From Candidatus Aminicenantes bacterium UBA2190 (lineage in GTDB: Bacteria > Acidobacteriota > Aminicenantia > UBA2199), in assembly GCA_002335385.1 (NCBI GenBank), contig DCVK01000016.1, positions 7,891 to 71,890 of the forward strand: a DNA stretch of 64,000 nucleotides, in the 5' to 3' direction. The translations under genes were made by a program, and so were the position numbers. Of this stretch, positions 62,093 to 64,000 are shown piece by piece (position 1 is the first letter of the stretch; each line of letters begins with the position of its first letter). Under the pieces are notes generated by a model. The model saw only the letters and a list, made by a program, of their open reading frames with translations, was not told the origin of the DNA and ran no database searches.

Positions 62093-64000
62093 TTACTGCA
62101 GGGCGAAGGGAGCATCGCTGGCATCGACGATCTCGGTACCGATCTCGCGGACGCGAATAAGATAGCCGGTCCCGGCCGGGGCGATGCCGCCCTGGGTTGA
62201 ACCGGCCGTCCAGTCGAGGACACCGAGAAGCGGGTCCACTTTATCGGCGATGACCCCCACTTGCGCCCCCCCCCGCCACAGGGTGATCCGCAGCAGGCCC
62301 AATCCGCCGGCGCGCCAGGAAATGGGCGCAGTACTGCCGATGCCCGGGTTCTCGCCGCCATTGGGAGACAGCACCCGCAACTTGACCAGGGAAAAAGGGG
62401 CATCGCAGGCATCGTTCGTGATGCCGGGCGCCTTGATCTTGATCCTGTAGCCGTCATCCACGAGCGCCGAACCGCCGATATAATCGCCGACCCGCCACGT
62501 GTAGGCCCCGGAAAGGGGATCGAGGTTTTCGGCGATGGTGCCGATCAGGACCCCGTCCCGCCACAGGAACATCTGCAAGGGCTTCGAAATCCCGGTCGTT
62601 TCCCAGGAAATCCGACGGAATGTTTTCTTGTTCAGCCTTTCGCCGCCATTGGGGCTGACGACGGCGATGGCGGGTTCGCTTTTGACCAATTCGATGCCGC
62701 TCCCGGTGCCGAGGTTCCGCGAATACTGCCGATCGACGGCATTGTTCCAGTGTTCGTGGACCCCCAGGTTCTGCAGGGGGGTGCCGTCTCCCTCCGGATC
62801 GTACACCGATCCCGAGGGTGGGCTGCCGGCCTGGGCCGCCTCATGCAGGTAATTGCAGGTGTTGGCGGTCATGGCCGCGACCTGCATGGCGGGCTCGTTG
62901 CGCAGGAAATCCAGGCCGACGGAGTCGATGGCCACCGGATCCAGGGACACCAGCAGGCTGGAGAAGTAGCCGTTGTCAAGGGACTGCCAGCGGCTGATGG
63001 TCTTGGAGCCCTGGTGAACGGCCGTGTACAAGCCGTCCATTACGTAAAGAACGGTCTTGCCGCCCAGCTGCCCGTGCCCGGTCAAGACCGGGTGGCAATG
63101 GGGATCGCCGAGCTCATTGACGGGATTCCTGACGGTGCCGAAGCCGTGCAGCAGGCTGGGGGAAAAAGCCGTGCCGTTAAAGACCGATCCAAAATTGTTT
63201 TTGCCGGCCAGGGTGACGCCGAAGAGCTCGTGGGCACGGAGCAGCGACAGGTTGATGATGTAGCCGGCCTCGGTGAAGCAGGTAGGCGGGTAGTGATCCG
63301 GTATGTCGGCGGCGGCAGAATCGGGCTTGACGAACTGGATGGCATGGGCGTAATCGGGGCTGGCCGCCGATCGGCCGTTCTTGCTCAAATCGGGCCTGAC
63401 CACAAAGTTCACCGCCTGGAAATGGGGGTCGGGATTGCCGCGGATCTTGTCGTAGATCGGATCCCCGATGTAGCGCGAGGCATCGGCGATGGTGATGTCG
63501 GCGCCGGCCACGCCGGCCGTCCCGATCAGCTGGCTGACCAGGGCATAGACCAGATGCGGGCTTTGAAATCCGCCGTTGTCCCAAGTGCCGCTGAAATCCT
63601 GGTTGCCGTTGATCTTGATGACGATCTTTTCCCCGGCCTGGTAGCCGCGGTCACCGCGGCCCCTGGACACGTTGGAGAAACGGAACAGGGCTTGCCAGGC
63701 AACGGAGTTCGTGGACGCGCCGCTGATCAGCTGCAGCGAGCGCGAGAGCATGCTGCTGACGGCGAACTGGCTGGTGTTGCCGTCGCTCCACCAGAAACCG
63801 CTGGCCCCGTCCCACGGCGTGGCATTGGTGTCGCGTACCCAGACGACGCGGCCCGGGAAAATTCCCTTGGCCGTGCCGACCGGCTGATTGGGGGCATCGC
63901 CGGGCACAAAGCCCTGAACGGCGATCTCCGCTTGCGCCTCGGGCGCCAGATAAGGCGCCGCCACCGCCATCAAGGCGATGCCCGACAGGGCGATGATCGG
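62093..64000 (-). CDS. Secreted DUF362-like protein with C-terminal Ig-like repeats (start outside window)
   Basis: At least 635 residues are visible; the frame enters at position 64000 inside a signal peptide (IIALSGIALMAVAAPYLAPE), so the start is just outside. The middle (about 110-420 of the visible part; KIVIKINGN, DITIADASRYIGDPIYDKI, LLRAHELFGVTLAGKNNFGS) matches DUF362 proteins. Two repeats headed VVSPNGGERL and VLSPNGGENP, each with an I.W...G core, form Ig-like modules at the C-terminus. The DUF362 Fe-S cysteines are not seen. The role is unknown; it is probably a surface or periplasmic protein. The 201 bp between it and the EamA gene show nothing. Confidence 0.8.
   Translation of the reverse strand, partial: PIIALSGIALMAVAAPYLAPEAQAEIAVQGFVPGDAPNQPVGTAKGIFPGRVVWVRDTNATPWDGASGFWWSDGNTSQFAVSSMLSRSLQLISGASTNSVAWQALFRFSNVSRGRGDRGYQAGEKIVIKINGNQDFSGTWDNGGFQSPHLVYALVSQLIGTAGVAGADITIADASRYIGDPIYDKIRGNPDPHFQAVNFVVRPDLSKNGRSAASPDYAHAIQFVKPDSAAADIPDHYPPTCFTEAGYIINLSLLRAHELFGVTLAGKNNFGSVFNGTAFSPSLLHGFGTVRNPVNELGDPHCHPVLTGHGQLGGKTVLYVMDGLYTAVHQGSKTISRWQSLDNGYFSSLLVSLDPVAIDSVGLDFLRNEPAMQVAAMTANTCNYLHEAAQAGSPPSGSVYDPEGDGTPLQNLGVHEHWNNAVDRQYSRNLGTGSGIELVKSEPAIAVVSPNGGERLNKKTFRRISWETTGISKPLQMFLWRDGVLIGTIAENLDPLSGAYTWRVGDYIGGSALVDDGYRIKIKAPGITNDACDAPFSLVKLRVLSPNGGENPGIGSTAPISWRAGGLGLLRITLWRGGAQVGVIADKVDPLLGVLDWTAGSTQGGIAPAGTGYLIRVREIGTEIVDASDAPFALQ

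Overview
The window is 64 kb of GC-rich DNA (roughly 60-65% by eye) from a Gram-negative-type bacterium: it encodes a TonB-dependent receptor, several lipoproteins, outer-membrane-like proteins, a bacterial alpha-2-macroglobulin with PBP1C, and type IV minor pilins. Intact housekeeping genes (rpmH-rnpA-yidD-yidC-khpB-mnmE-mnmG, asnS, fhs, pyrK-pyrD, trkA-trkH, HU) show ordinary chromosome. The mix of tricorn protease, formate-THF ligase, NtrY-type kinase and many orphan secreted proteins suggests Acidobacteriota or a related lineage such as Candidatus Aminicenantes. That placement is an inference; there is no rRNA here.

Region 1 (1-12.9 kb, minus strand) is the most striking. It holds the N-terminal part of a multicopper oxidase, a small degenerate receiver protein, an NtrC-like sigma54 activator with Glu at the phospho-acceptor position, and a membrane PAS/GAF sensor with no kinase domain. 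Next comes a six-gene operon: TonB receptor with OprC/NosA-like CxxxM and HxM motifs, YtkA-like Met/His protein, beta-barrel protein, FMN_bind-like lipoprotein, MacB/FtsX-type permease and ATPase. I find sigma54 (-24/-12) promoter sequences in front of the multicopper oxidase, the small receiver and the TonB operon. I read this as a sigma54-controlled copper-handling regulon.

Region 2 (13.1-19.4 kb, minus) is the rpmH to mnmG ribosome/membrane-insertion/tRNA-modification operon. Its rnpA is frameshifted in a run of ten A/T. Region 3 (19.4-24.7 kb, plus) carries pepT, a small secreted protein and a tricorn protease. Region 4 (24.7-25.9 kb) is an AT-richer islet with a sulfotransferase-like gene. 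Region 5 (25.9-33.5 kb) has fhs, an NtrY-like kinase, tRNA-Arg(CCT), a TPR membrane protein, pyrK-pyrD and an LPG-synthase-type flippase-like protein. ntrY and the tRNA are divergent from back-to-back promoters; pyrK looks leaderless.

Region 6 (33.5-44.1 kb) has a beta-propeller protein, an EFR1-type ferredoxin/flavodoxin, TPR and secreted proteins, asnS, a papain-fold peptidase and a thiamine-binding-like protein. It ends with a five-ORF minor pseudopilin operon facing comEA, with sigma54-like promoters on both sides. Region 7 (44.2-57.2 kb) has pbpC with a thioester alpha-2-macroglobulin, a lipoprotein, a GT-A glycosyltransferase, HU, and trkA-trkH. Region 8 (57.3-64 kb) has several unrecognised secreted proteins, an EamA transporter whose 3' end is duplicated about 0.6 kb away, and a secreted DUF362-like protein that runs off the end. 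No IS element, CRISPR array or prophage was seen.
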